Shown here piece by piece: positions 9,956-18,985 of a DNA stretch of 64,000 nt; positions within the stretch are counted from its first letter, which is position 1; every line of letters begins with the position of its first letter. The stretch is from a candidate division KSB1 bacterium (GTDB lineage Bacteria; Zhuqueibacterota; Zhuqueibacteria; Thermofontimicrobiales; Thermofontimicrobiaceae): NCBI GenBank assembly GCA_034506395.1, contig JAPDPQ010000002.1, forward strand, positions 178,255 through 242,254, written 5' to 3'. The notes beneath the pieces are model-generated. The model was not told the origin of the DNA. It did no database searches and was given only the letters and a program-made list of their open reading frames with translations. A program made the position numbers and the translations under genes.

Positions 9956-12900
9956 ATGAACTGGCAACCAAACTGGGCAAGGGTGGGAATTGCAACATCA
10001 CTTTTAGTGATTTTGCTGACTTCATTGCTTCAGGCACAGGATCCTTTCGTTCAGATCACTTTCAGCTGGGAGAAGGTGATGGCCTCCCGAGGTGTATCCT
10101 GGGCAGATTACGATAACGATGGTTATCCCGATTTCTATGTCTCCAACGGGGTTACTGGCTATAAACAAGTGAATTTCCTCTATCATAATAATGGAGATGG
10201 AACATTCACTCGAGTCATGACGGGCCCGCCAGTCGAAGACCAATACGTTACTTATGGAAGCAGTTGGGGAGATTATGATAACGATGGCGATCTGGATTTA
10301 TATGTCGCCGTCACTACTGGAACGTACGATGATCCTGTGATCAACAATTGTCTTTATGTCAATAACGGGGATGGTACATTTACGAAAAATACCACGGCGG
10401 GGCCTCCAGTGAATGAACGAGAATCAACCTGCGCGGTTGGTTGGGGCGATTATGATAACGATGGATTTCTAGATTTATTCATCAAAAATGGGACCTATCC
10501 AAAGCAACCGAATTCCCTATACCGGAGCAATGGAGATGGGACATTTACCGAAATCGTTGGAATCCCATTAGTGGGTAATGAAAACGCCACTTTGGTCTCG
10601 CGGTTTGCTTGGGGGGATTATGATAATGATGGAGATCCTGACCTTGCTATTGCCGGCGGTGATGGGGAAAACAACGCTATCTGGCGCAATGACGGCAACA
10701 ATACCTTCACCAAGCTGGTGAATCAAAACGGGATGTCCATTATCCAAGGGAGCTACTCCTCGGCGCCTTGCTGGGGCGATTATGATAATGATGGTGATCT
10801 GGATCTGTTTATGTCCAATTATGGAAAAAATGGACCAGCAAAAAATTTCCTTTACCGAAACGATGGAAATGATGTCTTCACCAAAATTGTCGATGGCGAC
10901 ATCGTCAACGAGGAAAAATGCTCTTTGGGTTGCGCATGGGGAGATATTGATAATGATGGTGATCTCGATTTATTTGTTGGAAATGATATTTTTTTCAAAA
11001 ACAGTTTGTTCATTAACAATGGAGACGGAACGTTCACGAAGGATACAACCAGCGTTGTGACCGATTCTAGTTTTACCTATGGGGCTGCCTTTGCCGATTT
11101 CAACAAAGATGGCTTTATCGATTTGTTCATTTGTCGCGAAGCGAAGAATATCCTTTATCAGAATAACGGTCCAAACAACGGCAATACGAATCATTGGATC
11201 AATCTGCAATGCACCGGGACGAATTCAAATCGAGCAGGCATCGGCGCGAAAGTAAGGGTCAAAGCAACGATCGATGGTCAGGTGCGTTGGCAAATGCGCG
11301 AAATTAGCGCCCAGAATGGTTATGGTAGCCATGATGATTTGCGAGCCCATTTCGGCCTCGGAGATGCCACCCTGATCGATGAACTGATCATCGAATGGCC
11401 CTCTGGGCTCGTTCAGACGCTCACTTCAGTGGCCGTGGACCAATTCCTGACTATTATTGAATCAGATCAGAGCGAAATGATCAAAATCACAGCTCCGAAT
11501 GGGGGCGAGCAGTTTCAGGCAGGAAATGCTCATGAAATTACCTGGCAGTCCCACAATATCAGCGGCACGGTGAAAATTGAATTTTCTACCGATGGTGGGG
11601 CGACGTGGAACTTAATCGCCGATGGAGAACCAGATGACGGCAGTTATAGCTGGCAAGTGCCGCATGCGCCTTCAGAAAATTGCCGCATTCGAATCACCGA
11701 CAGCGATGGTAGCCCGTTCGATGTTAGCGATAATCCTTTCACTATTCTTCCGATTATGCATGTGCTCACTATTTCTGTGAATCCCGCAGAAACGGGTACG
11801 ACCGATCCATCAATTGGAGAACATAGTTATGCGTTAGGCACCGTTGTCACGCTGATCGCTACTTCGGCTGAAGGTTATGAGTTTGTCAACTGGTCTGGAG
11901 ATGTCGCCGATCCGAATAATGATACGACATCTGTTTTGATCGATGGCGATAAAATGGTGACCGCCAATTTTAAAGATTCGACGACATATTTGATCATAGC
12001 GACTCCTAATGGTGGAGAGGATTGGGAGGTTAGTAGCCTGCATGATATCACCTGGAGCTCCAATAAGACGAGCGGCAAGGTGACAATTGAGTTCAGCGCC
12101 GACAGCGCTGCCACCTGGACCGTTGTCGCCGATACCACGGAAGATGATGGCCTATTTTCATGGACGATCCCGAACAGCCTCTCCAATAAATGTCTGGTGC
12201 GAGTGAGTGATGTAGATGGGCATCCCACGGACATCAGCGATACGCTATTTACCATTTCGATGCCGCCGTTCATTACGGTGCAAAGTCCGAATGGCGGCGA
12301 GGATTGGGAGGTCGGAAGTGTACAGCAGATCACTTGGAGTTCCAATAAGACCAGCGGTACTGTCAAGATTGAATTCAGTTCCGATAGCGCGGCTACCTGG
12401 ATTGACATCGTAGCCAGCACTGAGGATGATGGTCTCTTTGAGTGGACGATTCCGAGTACGCCGTCAGCTCGATGCCTGGTTCGGGTGACGGACAGCGACG
12501 GCGATCCTAATGATGTCTCCGATGCAGTATTTACCATTTCGCAGGTGCCATTTATTTCGCTGGTATCCCCCAATGGTGGTGAGGATTGGAAGGTCGGGAG
12601 TGTGCATGATATTAGCTGGAGCTCCAATAAGACAAGCGGCAAGGTGACAATCGAGTTCAGCGCTGATAGTGCAGTCACTTGGATTTTGGTGGCCGATACG
12701 ACTGAGGATGATGGGATCTTTTCATGGACGATTCCGAACAGCATTTCGAGCAAATGTTTGGTGCGAGTGAGCGATGTGGATGGCGATCCAGTCGATGTCA
12801 GCAATGCAGTTTTCTCCATTTCGCCGCAATCCTTTCAGTTGAAAATGGTTGCCGATCCCCCTGAAGGTGGCGCGACCGAACCAGCCGTTGGCGATCATAG

Positions 12901-14605
12901 CTTCAGTGATGGCTCAATCGTTCGCGTGATCGCGTTCCCGGCATCTGGTTATGTTTTTCTCAATTGGACAGGCGATGTCGCAGATCCGAATAATGATACA
13001 ACCACAGTGACCATGAATGCTGATAAGATAGTCACTGCTCATTTTGCCGCTGTACCTGCTGCTATCGCCGATCTGCGGGCCTCGGTCCAAGGCAGTCACA
13101 TTTTGTTGGAATGGTCTTCTGTCGATGGGGCCACGAGTTACCATGTCTATCGCGATACGAGTTATAATTTTATTCCAGATCGTGACCATGGCAGCAATCG
13201 GATTGCAACTGGGATAACCGATGAAGACCCTGGTACTGAAGGAGTTCAATGGACCGACACCGGGCATGGCGCGCAGATCGTCGGCGATGTGAATCGGAAT
13301 TATTTTTATCGGGTCACCGCAGTATCCAGTGTTGAATCCGAGCCATCCAATCTTGCCAGCGAGTTTGATTATCAGTTGGTCACTACGGCCAGGACAGATA
13401 TCAATGAAATTGCAGTCATTATGAACACCCTAAAAGGACGCCAGCCAATTCGAAATGCTGAGGAGCTTGCCCAAGCAATCCCATATTGCACTGACGTCTA
13501 TTACTGGGACGCAGCGGTTCAGGGCATTGTCGGGCATGTGAAAGGTTTGCCATTTAACAACTTTAATGTTGTCCCTGGCTATCCCTATATGATCAACGTA
13601 ACGAAAGACACGGTTTGGACAGTTGCCGGGAGTTATGCCGATACCAGTTTTCATTTAATTACCACCAGCAAGACCGATATTAATCATATCGCAGTACCGC
13701 TGAGCAAAAACTATTTAACGAATGCAGAACAGCTGGGTCAGGACATCCCCAATTGTACAGATGTTTACGCATGGGATGCAGTGAATCAGGGCCTGATCGG
13801 TCACGTGGTCGGATTACCATTTGCCAATTTTGATGTATCAGTCGGACATAGTTATTATGTGAACGTAACTGCTGATACAGTTTGGCCAGCACCTGAAAAA
13901 ACTGCTGCAACATCTCTCCTCCTATCTGCCTCTGGCAAGTCGAGCAAGGCGGTTGCAAAAGAGGTCAGCAAATCTGGACGAGCAGTTCCTCACACAGTTT
14001 ATGGCCGCTTAATTTATCCTCAGGATAAAACGATCCGGTCCGAGGATCTGGAGCTGTGTGCCTGGTTGGCGGGACATGAGGGTGAGGTCGAAGCAGCAAA
14101 TCCTGCAGGCAGCGGTTGCGATGGTGAATTTTGGTGGGTGAGTGTGAGCAGCATCTCCCCAGCTTGGGCAGTGGGTGATACGCTGCAAATTGCCATTCGT
14201 GAGAAAAGCGGCAGTTATGTGGGGACCACTTTCGTGGTGTTGAGCGACGCTGGATCTGACAACGCTGGTGTACTGCGGCTGGATCGCGCATCGATCGCCG
14301 CCTCTGCGGCTTCAACTTCGCTTCCTGAGCAATTTGTGCTGAATCAAAATTATCCGAACCCATTTAATCCAGCGACTCTAATCTCATTCCAATTGCCTGA
14401 AGCTAGAACCGTGACCCTAAAAGTATTCAACCTATTGGGTGATGAAATTCGGACTCTGCTGAATGAAAAGAAGCAAGCTGGCTATCATCAGATTTCCTGG
14501 GACGGCAAAAACGATAGCGGCCAGGAGATGCCCTCGGGAATCTATTTGATTAAAATAGAAGCTGGGGAGTTTCGCGCCTATCGAAAGATGGTAAAAATCC
14601 GATAG
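9956..14605 (+). CDS. Giant secreted FG-GAP/VCBS-ASPIC protein with expanded stalk (paralogue 3)
   Basis: Exported 1549-residue protein, the largest in the window. The ATG at 9956 follows GAAAGGAG and opens a signal peptide that ends LLQAQ. Domains: seven VCBS repeats (about 49-400); UnbV/ASPIC (409-501); PF10342-like domain (508-598); InlB-type B-repeat (602-673); three further PF10342-like domains in exact tandem (679-958); second B-repeat (961-1031); FN3 (1036-1138); duplicated CTDVY/GLPF module (1142-1311); HTVYG module (1341-1445); sorting domain (1456-1549, QNYPNPFNPA). It is co-linear with the gene at 1232 except for the stalk expansion. A strong terminator follows 39 bases after the stop and probably ends the array. 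Likely a long fibre-like surface protein; function inferred only from architecture. Confidence 0.85.
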   Translation: MNWQPNWARVGIATSLLVILLTSLLQAQDPFVQITFSWEKVMASRGVSWADYDNDGYPDFYVSNGVTGYKQVNFLYHNNGDGTFTRVMTGPPVEDQYVTYGSSWGDYDNDGDLDLYVAVTTGTYDDPVINNCLYVNNGDGTFTKNTTAGPPVNERESTCAVGWGDYDNDGFLDLFIKNGTYPKQPNSLYRSNGDGTFTEIVGIPLVGNENATLVSRFAWGDYDNDGDPDLAIAGGDGENNAIWRNDGNNTFTKLVNQNGMSIIQGSYSSAPCWGDYDNDGDLDLFMSNYGKNGPAKNFLYRNDGNDVFTKIVDGDIVNEEKCSLGCAWGDIDNDGDLDLFVGNDIFFKNSLFINNGDGTFTKDTTSVVTDSSFTYGAAFADFNKDGFIDLFICREAKNILYQNNGPNNGNTNHWINLQCTGTNSNRAGIGAKVRVKATIDGQVRWQMREISAQNGYGSHDDLRAHFGLGDATLIDELIIEWPSGLVQTLTSVAVDQFLTIIESDQSEMIKITAPNGGEQFQAGNAHEITWQSHNISGTVKIEFSTDGGATWNLIADGEPDDGSYSWQVPHAPSENCRIRITDSDGSPFDVSDNPFTILPIMHVLTISVNPAETGTTDPSIGEHSYALGTVVTLIATSAEGYEFVNWSGDVADPNNDTTSVLIDGDKMVTANFKDSTTYLIIATPNGGEDWEVSSLHDITWSSNKTSGKVTIEFSADSAATWTVVADTTEDDGLFSWTIPNSLSNKCLVRVSDVDGHPTDISDTLFTISMPPFITVQSPNGGEDWEVGSVQQITWSSNKTSGTVKIEFSSDSAATWIDIVASTEDDGLFEWTIPSTPSARCLVRVTDSDGDPNDVSDAVFTISQVPFISLVSPNGGEDWKVGSVHDISWSSNKTSGKVTIEFSADSAVTWILVADTTEDDGIFSWTIPNSISSKCLVRVSDVDGDPVDVSNAVFSISPQSFQLKMVADPPEGGATEPAVGDHSFSDGSIVRVIAFPASGYVFLNWTGDVADPNNDTTTVTMNADKIVTAHFAAVPAAIADLRASVQGSHILLEWSSVDGATSYHVYRDTSYNFIPDRDHGSNRIATGITDEDPGTEGVQWTDTGHGAQIVGDVNRNYFYRVTAVSSVESEPSNLASEFDYQLVTTARTDINEIAVIMNTLKGRQPIRNAEELAQAIPYCTDVYYWDAAVQGIVGHVKGLPFNNFNVVPGYPYMINVTKDTVWTVAGSYADTSFHLITTSKTDINHIAVPLSKNYLTNAEQLGQDIPNCTDVYAWDAVNQGLIGHVVGLPFANFDVSVGHSYYVNVTADTVWPAPEKTAATSLLLSASGKSSKAVAKEVSKSGRAVPHTVYGRLIYPQDKTIRSEDLELCAWLAGHEGEVEAANPAGSGCDGEFWWVSVSSISPAWAVGDTLQIAIREKSGSYVGTTFVVLSDAGSDNAGVLRLDRASIAASAASTSLPEQFVLNQNYPNPFNPATLISFQLPEARTVTLKVFNLLGDEIRTLLNEKKQAGYHQISWDGKNDSGQEMPSGIYLIKIEAGEFRAYRKMVKIR
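12005..12850 (+). repeat. Three in-frame 282-base tandem repeats
   Basis: The sequence CCNAATGGNGG starts units at 12005, 12287 and 12569, an exact 282-base (94-residue) period. Each unit encodes one PF10342-like domain with the pattern PNGGEDW, then ITWSSNKTSG or ISWSSNKTSG, then EDDG. Units 1 and 3 look more alike than either does to unit 2. A more diverged fourth copy lies earlier in the gene (about 11490-11750). Confidence 0.85.
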
Positions 14606-14938
14606 AACTAGAGCGACCCTCAATTCAATCAATAGACGATTATAACCCTTGCCATGGCTATCTTGTGGCAAGGGTTTTTTTATCTATTCATCGCACCTCA
14701 AAATAGAATTGATAAATTCATAATCCAATCTTTTCTGGTTGAACTGATTAATAACTCCCGCTTTGATTCATATTTTTTCAAATTGATTGCTCGGATTTTC
14801 ATGATAAAACCATCAGAGGCTGTTGGGACCAATTTCGAATCAAGAAAAATAGAAACCAAACAAATTTCGAGAAGTAACAACAATGAAGAATTGAGTCCGT
14901 CTTAATTGGTTTTGAATAAATGGAGAGAAAAGTTGAGA
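14606..14938. other. Intergenic region with a terminator at its start
   Basis: The first part holds the terminator at 14644-14681. The remainder, AT-rich, precedes the TonB receptor gene. I see no clear promoter motif and no credible small gene in it. Confidence 0.6.
14644..14681 (+). terminator. Rho-independent terminator after the propeller array
   Basis: Perfect inverted repeat AACCCTTGCCA / TGGCAAGGGTT with an 11-base loop, followed by a run of T. It lies 39 bases after the stop of the third giant gene and separates the array from the TonB receptor gene. Confidence 0.9.
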
Positions 14939-17185
14939 ATGGATCGAGGAGCCTGTGTCAGCTTGCTGAGCTTGCTTTTAGTTGTTGCTATTGATTTATG
15001 CTCAAGTCTGAGCTTGGCAGCAACGATTCACGGCTTTGTTCGGGAGAAGGCCACGCGAGAGCCAATTGTATTGGGCAATGTTTGGATCAAAGATAGCCAC
15101 TACGGCACGACAACCAATACAAAGGGCTATTATGTATTGGGATCTCTGCCCGCAGGAAATTATGAGATTCTTTTCCGCTACATCGGTTATAAAACGCATG
15201 TCGAAAAGATCATTATTGCTCATGAAACAGACCTTGAGCTGGATGTATATCTTGAGCCGGAGCCAATCTCATTGCCTGGAGCCACAGTAGTGGCGGATCG
15301 GGATCGGAACGAGTTGGATATTAAGCCGAGCCAAATTGTCGTTCCAGCGCAACAACTGCGCGCAGCGCCCCAGCTCGCAGAGCCAGATCTTTTTCGAACC
15401 ATCCAGATGTTGCCGGGAGTGGCGACATTGTCCGACTTTTCAGCCGGGTTATATGTTCGCGGCGGCAGCCCAGACCAAAATCTAATCTTGTTGGACCATA
15501 TCGATGTTTATAATCCCAACCATTTATTCGGATTTTTCTCCAGTTTTAACACCGATGCAATTAAATCGGTCGAGCTGCTCAAGGGTGGCTTCCCCGTGAT
15601 GTATGGCGGCCGGTTATCATCGGTCCTTAATGTCATCAACAAGGAGGGCAATCGTGAAAAATTTCAGGGCGTGGCGCGGCTGAGCTTGTTGAGCACGAAT
15701 GCAACGCTGGAGGGTCCATGGAAATACGGCTCGTGGATGGTCTCCGGCCGGCGGACTTATCTCGACCTGGCGGCCAAATTAGTTGATTTTAACCTGCCCT
15801 ATTATTTTTACGACGGCCATGCCAAGATCAATTTTGATATCGATCGAAAAAATCAAGCTAGCCTTAGCTTTTATGCCGGAAATGATAAATTAGATCTCTC
15901 TCAAAACGAGACCGATATATTACTGGACTGGGGGAATCGGACTTTCAGCGCCCAATGGATGCGCCTGATATCTAGTAAATTGTTCTTTCATTTCGTCTTC
16001 GCGGGCAGCCGCTTCGATAGTGATTCTGAGGTACAATTCGACGATATCTCCTTTGGCATTTCAAATCGAATAGCTGATCTGGCGATCAAATCGTGGGTGA
16101 CCTACTCCCCTTCCATTTTTCATACCATCGATTTCGGCCTCCAAACAAAGAGACTCCATTTCGAACTGAACAATAAGATCGCGGACCTGGCGTATAAAAA
16201 ATCATTTGCTGGAACTGCGCTCGCATTTTATGCCCAGCACAATTACAAAGTGACCCAGGCGAATATCATTCAATCGGGGATCAGGCTCGATTTCTACAGC
16301 GATGGGAATTATTCCTTGCTCTCGCCCCAGGTTTCATATCAGCATCGGTTCAATGATCAAGTTGGTGTGACCCTTAGCTACGGTCGCTATGCTCAATTTC
16401 TCAATCTGGTCTATCAAGAGGGATTAAGTTTCGCTGACATGTGGTTTCCTGTTGATGAGACCTTTCCGCCTGGACGTGCTGATCATTTCATTTTGGGATT
16501 CAATTATGATAATTACCGCACACTCTCCATCAATGTCGAGGGCTATTACAAGTGGTACAAGAACATATCAGAATATCGGTTCCGAGCGGCTGAGTCCCAG
16601 GGGATCGATCGCGATTACGATCGTTTGACCATATCAGATATTTTTCTCGCTGGCAATGCTTCAGCATACGGGATTGATATTTACCTCCGCAATCAGATTT
16701 GGGGATTTTCTGGATGGCTCGGCTACTCGTTCAATTGGGTAAAGAAGCAAGTCCAAAGTTATAACTTTGATCAACCCTATTTCCCTCCGTATGACCGACG
16801 CCATACGATCACAGCTACCGAGCAATATCATTTTGGTCAGAAGTGGCGGATCAATTTCGCATTGAAGTTTGGCACAGGACAGCCTTATACCGAAGCTTCT
16901 GGCCGCTATCAAGCGCTAAATCCCAACGGTACCGTTTACGATCGTACACTTGAAGCGGAAAAAAACAATTCGCGTTTGCCACCCTATTTGCGTATCGACA
17001 TCGGGCTCACCCATCTCAGGACCATATTCGGCTTGAAAACCGAGCTCGATCTCCAGGCAGTCAATATATTCAATTTTAAAAACGTCTGGTTTCGTTATTA
17101 TGATTTCAAAACGAATCCAGCTACTCGAAAAGAGTTCTACATGTTGCCCAGGATCCCTACGCTGGGAATTTCGGTGATGTTCTAA
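14939..17185 (+). CDS. TonB-dependent receptor with carboxypeptidase-regulatory-like N-terminal domain
   Basis: Outer-membrane TonB-dependent transporter, 748 residues, short for the class. The ATG at 14939 is preferred over the upstream TTG because it begins a signal peptide (MDRGACVSLLSLLLVV, ending SLAA). After cleavage comes a beta-sandwich regulatory domain (about 29-115, GTTTNTKGYYVLG), then the plug (about 125-235) with LFRTIQMLPGV, YVRGGSPDQN and GGRLSSVLNV, then the barrel to the C-terminal phenylalanine (LGISVMF). No separate TonB box was picked out. The DUF4249-like lipoprotein gene begins 14 bases after the stop, a pairing common in Bacteroidota. No degradative enzymes lie alongside, so the substrate is unknown. 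Confidence 0.9.
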   Translation: MDRGACVSLLSLLLVVAIDLCSSLSLAATIHGFVREKATREPIVLGNVWIKDSHYGTTTNTKGYYVLGSLPAGNYEILFRYIGYKTHVEKIIIAHETDLELDVYLEPEPISLPGATVVADRDRNELDIKPSQIVVPAQQLRAAPQLAEPDLFRTIQMLPGVATLSDFSAGLYVRGGSPDQNLILLDHIDVYNPNHLFGFFSSFNTDAIKSVELLKGGFPVMYGGRLSSVLNVINKEGNREKFQGVARLSLLSTNATLEGPWKYGSWMVSGRRTYLDLAAKLVDFNLPYYFYDGHAKINFDIDRKNQASLSFYAGNDKLDLSQNETDILLDWGNRTFSAQWMRLISSKLFFHFVFAGSRFDSDSEVQFDDISFGISNRIADLAIKSWVTYSPSIFHTIDFGLQTKRLHFELNNKIADLAYKKSFAGTALAFYAQHNYKVTQANIIQSGIRLDFYSDGNYSLLSPQVSYQHRFNDQVGVTLSYGRYAQFLNLVYQEGLSFADMWFPVDETFPPGRADHFILGFNYDNYRTLSINVEGYYKWYKNISEYRFRAAESQGIDRDYDRLTISDIFLAGNASAYGIDIYLRNQIWGFSGWLGYSFNWVKKQVQSYNFDQPYFPPYDRRHTITATEQYHFGQKWRINFALKFGTGQPYTEASGRYQALNPNGTVYDRTLEAEKNNSRLPPYLRIDIGLTHLRTIFGLKTELDLQAVNIFNFKNVWFRYYDFKTNPATRKEFYMLPRIPTLGISVMF

Positions 17186-17199
17186 ACCATGAGAAAGAT

Positions 17200-18078
17200 A
17201 TGAAATGTTCAATCCGTTTGCGATTCTGGCTATTGATGCCGCTAATTCTTTGGTCATGTGACCAGTATCCTTCCAGCCCCCAGTATCAAAAAGAAATTGT
17301 TGTATTCGGCTTTCTCTGGGGAAACAAGGCCATGACTGCTGACCATGCCATCATGATCAGCTACACCCAACCGATTGACCAGGAGTACGATGCCGATCGT
17401 GCGGCTATTCGGAATGCTCATGTGAGCATTACCGAGGTAAGCTCAGGCAAAAGCTATGTGTTGCAAGAAGGCGATCGACCTGGCTACTACTTTAACGAAA
17501 GTCTTATTGCCATTCCCAGAAGAGCATATCGATTGAAAGTTGAAGTGGATGATCGAGTGGTGGCTGCCGAGACAACCGTGCCATTCGAGCTCGATATTCA
17601 GACCGATTTGAAAAGGGGAGGAATCGATTCTGTTTATCATGAGGGTCTTTCGGTGGAAAAGCCGATTTTTGTGAGCTGCGAAAATGAGCGTCAGATCATC
17701 ATTATCGATGTCTATTGCCTCGAACCATGGCAGAACGCTGAATATATCAACCCATTTTGGGGCAAAAGCAAACCAAGCGATGCCGCAGAGTATGGGGGGC
17801 AGGATGGTAATAGTGAGCCTCGCCACATCCTGGCATCGGCAAAATACCGCGATCTTTCCTCTCCCAATTTTCCTGGCCTATATGTGATCGATTGGTATAG
17901 CTCCATGATCGGATTTTATGGTTCTTATATCCTTCAGGTGTTGGCTATCGATGAGAATTACTATCAATTTCTCAATCGAAAAGAATATCCTGAATTGCAA
18001 AGCGGAGTGGAAGGAGGGGTCGGGGTGTTCGGTTCAGTATGCGGCGAAACGTTTCGATTGTATATTAAGAAACCATGA
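17200..18078 (+). CDS. DUF4249-like outer-membrane lipoprotein
   Basis: Predicted lipoprotein of 292 residues. The signal peptide ends in the lipobox LWSC with Cys20 as lipidation site. The early beta-strand region (about 30-130: EIVVFGFLWGN, then NAHVSITEVSSG, then a GYYF segment) and the overall length match the DUF4249 type of lipoprotein found beside TonB receptors that carry a carboxypeptidase-like N-terminal domain. The gene starts 14 bases after the receptor, so the two are probably co-transcribed and act together at the outer membrane. Molecular function is unknown. Family assignment is by pattern and context. Confidence 0.7.
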   Translation: MKCSIRLRFWLLMPLILWSCDQYPSSPQYQKEIVVFGFLWGNKAMTADHAIMISYTQPIDQEYDADRAAIRNAHVSITEVSSGKSYVLQEGDRPGYYFNESLIAIPRRAYRLKVEVDDRVVAAETTVPFELDIQTDLKRGGIDSVYHEGLSVEKPIFVSCENERQIIIIDVYCLEPWQNAEYINPFWGKSKPSDAAEYGGQDGNSEPRHILASAKYRDLSSPNFPGLYVIDWYSSMIGFYGSYILQVLAIDENYYQFLNRKEYPELQSGVEGGVGVFGSVCGETFRLYIKKP

Positions 18079-18293
18079 TTTGCAAATTGCGAAGGAAAAA
18101 AACATAGCGGCGAAGGCAACCCCCTCTTGCTATCTAATCATCTTGAAAGCTCGTAGATATTCAGCGGGTTGCTCATTTGAGCGGTGCTTATTCAGCAGAA
18201 AGTCATTGAAGAAAAACAGGGCATGAAAAAAGAGAAAAAAAGCTAAATTCAGATAGTGATCGGTCCGATAGTTGGAGTTAAGCCGTAAGGCTT

Positions 18294-18983
18294 TCATTTC
18301 ATAACGATCGGCTCAATAGAATTGCCTTTTTTTTGGGCCAATTCTAATCCGATTCGACATATTGTGATGAAAGCTTTTTTTAAATCTTCTGGATAATCTG
18401 GCTCATGCCGTTTCAATTCATCGATCATTTGGAGGAAATACCATTTTTCTTCCAGCGAAAGATAGCTGATAATGTCGTCGAAAGAATCATAAACGGCCTT
18501 CCGAACGGAATCAGCTAAGCTATGGTCTGAGATCTTCATGTAATTCGGACATTGTTGTAAGCGATTGATCAGCATTTGATCTGGGATGACGATGATTTTA
18601 CTGGGACGTAACGAAGCTTCGATTTGATCGCCCACATCAAGTTGATTGTGATGTTGGTCAAAGCCAATGGGGTCAAATTGAACTGCGCAGAAGCATTTTA
18701 GTGACATTCGACTGGGCGATACACGGAGCAATTTGCCTGAGCAATAAAAAGGTGCTCGTCCGGGAAAGGCAATTTCGATTTCCCTGATACGCTGGTGATG
18801 GTTATTATTGGTCAGGTCATAATCGATCGTGTAGCCCAGCAAGCCTCCGCGACTGATATTAATCACATCGACTGCGAATTTTTCATCTCCGTTGATGGCA
18901 AAATTGACCTTTGGGGTGCTTTCGCGATCTGGGTAATATCTCGCATGCTTGCGGCGTTCTGTCCAGCTTGTGGTTAATTCCAC
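18294..18983 (-). CDS. PilZ-domain c-di-GMP receptor protein
   Basis: Cytoplasmic protein of 229 residues with an N-terminal PilZ domain. The start is the GTG at 18983, two bases after the upstream radical SAM stop and preceded by GAGGAGG; in-frame codons farther up lie inside the neighbour and read as non-protein-like sequence. Both c-di-GMP signatures are present: RxxxR at residues 11-15 (RKHAR) and NxSxxG at 42-47 (NISRGG). About residues 145-229 form a helical extension rich in acidic and aromatic residues that I do not recognise. As last gene of a glycosyltransferase cluster it probably links glycan output to c-di-GMP. The binding motif is seen directly; the regulatory target is inferred. 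Confidence 0.85.
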   Translation of the reverse strand: MELTTSWTERRKHARYYPDRESTPKVNFAINGDEKFAVDVINISRGGLLGYTIDYDLTNNNHHQRIREIEIAFPGRAPFYCSGKLLRVSPSRMSLKCFCAVQFDPIGFDQHHNQLDVGDQIEASLRPSKIIVIPDQMLINRLQQCPNYMKISDHSLADSVRKAVYDSFDDIISYLSLEEKWYFLQMIDELKRHEPDYPEDLKKAFITICRIGLELAQKKGNSIEPIVMK

Positions 18984-18985
18984 GG

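Noticed and set aside
11875-12819. Long open frame (314 codons) on the minus strand
   Set aside because: It lies opposite the tandem PF10342-like repeats of the third giant gene; its repeating, Ser/Thr-rich composition mirrors the coding strand and it has no ribosome site.
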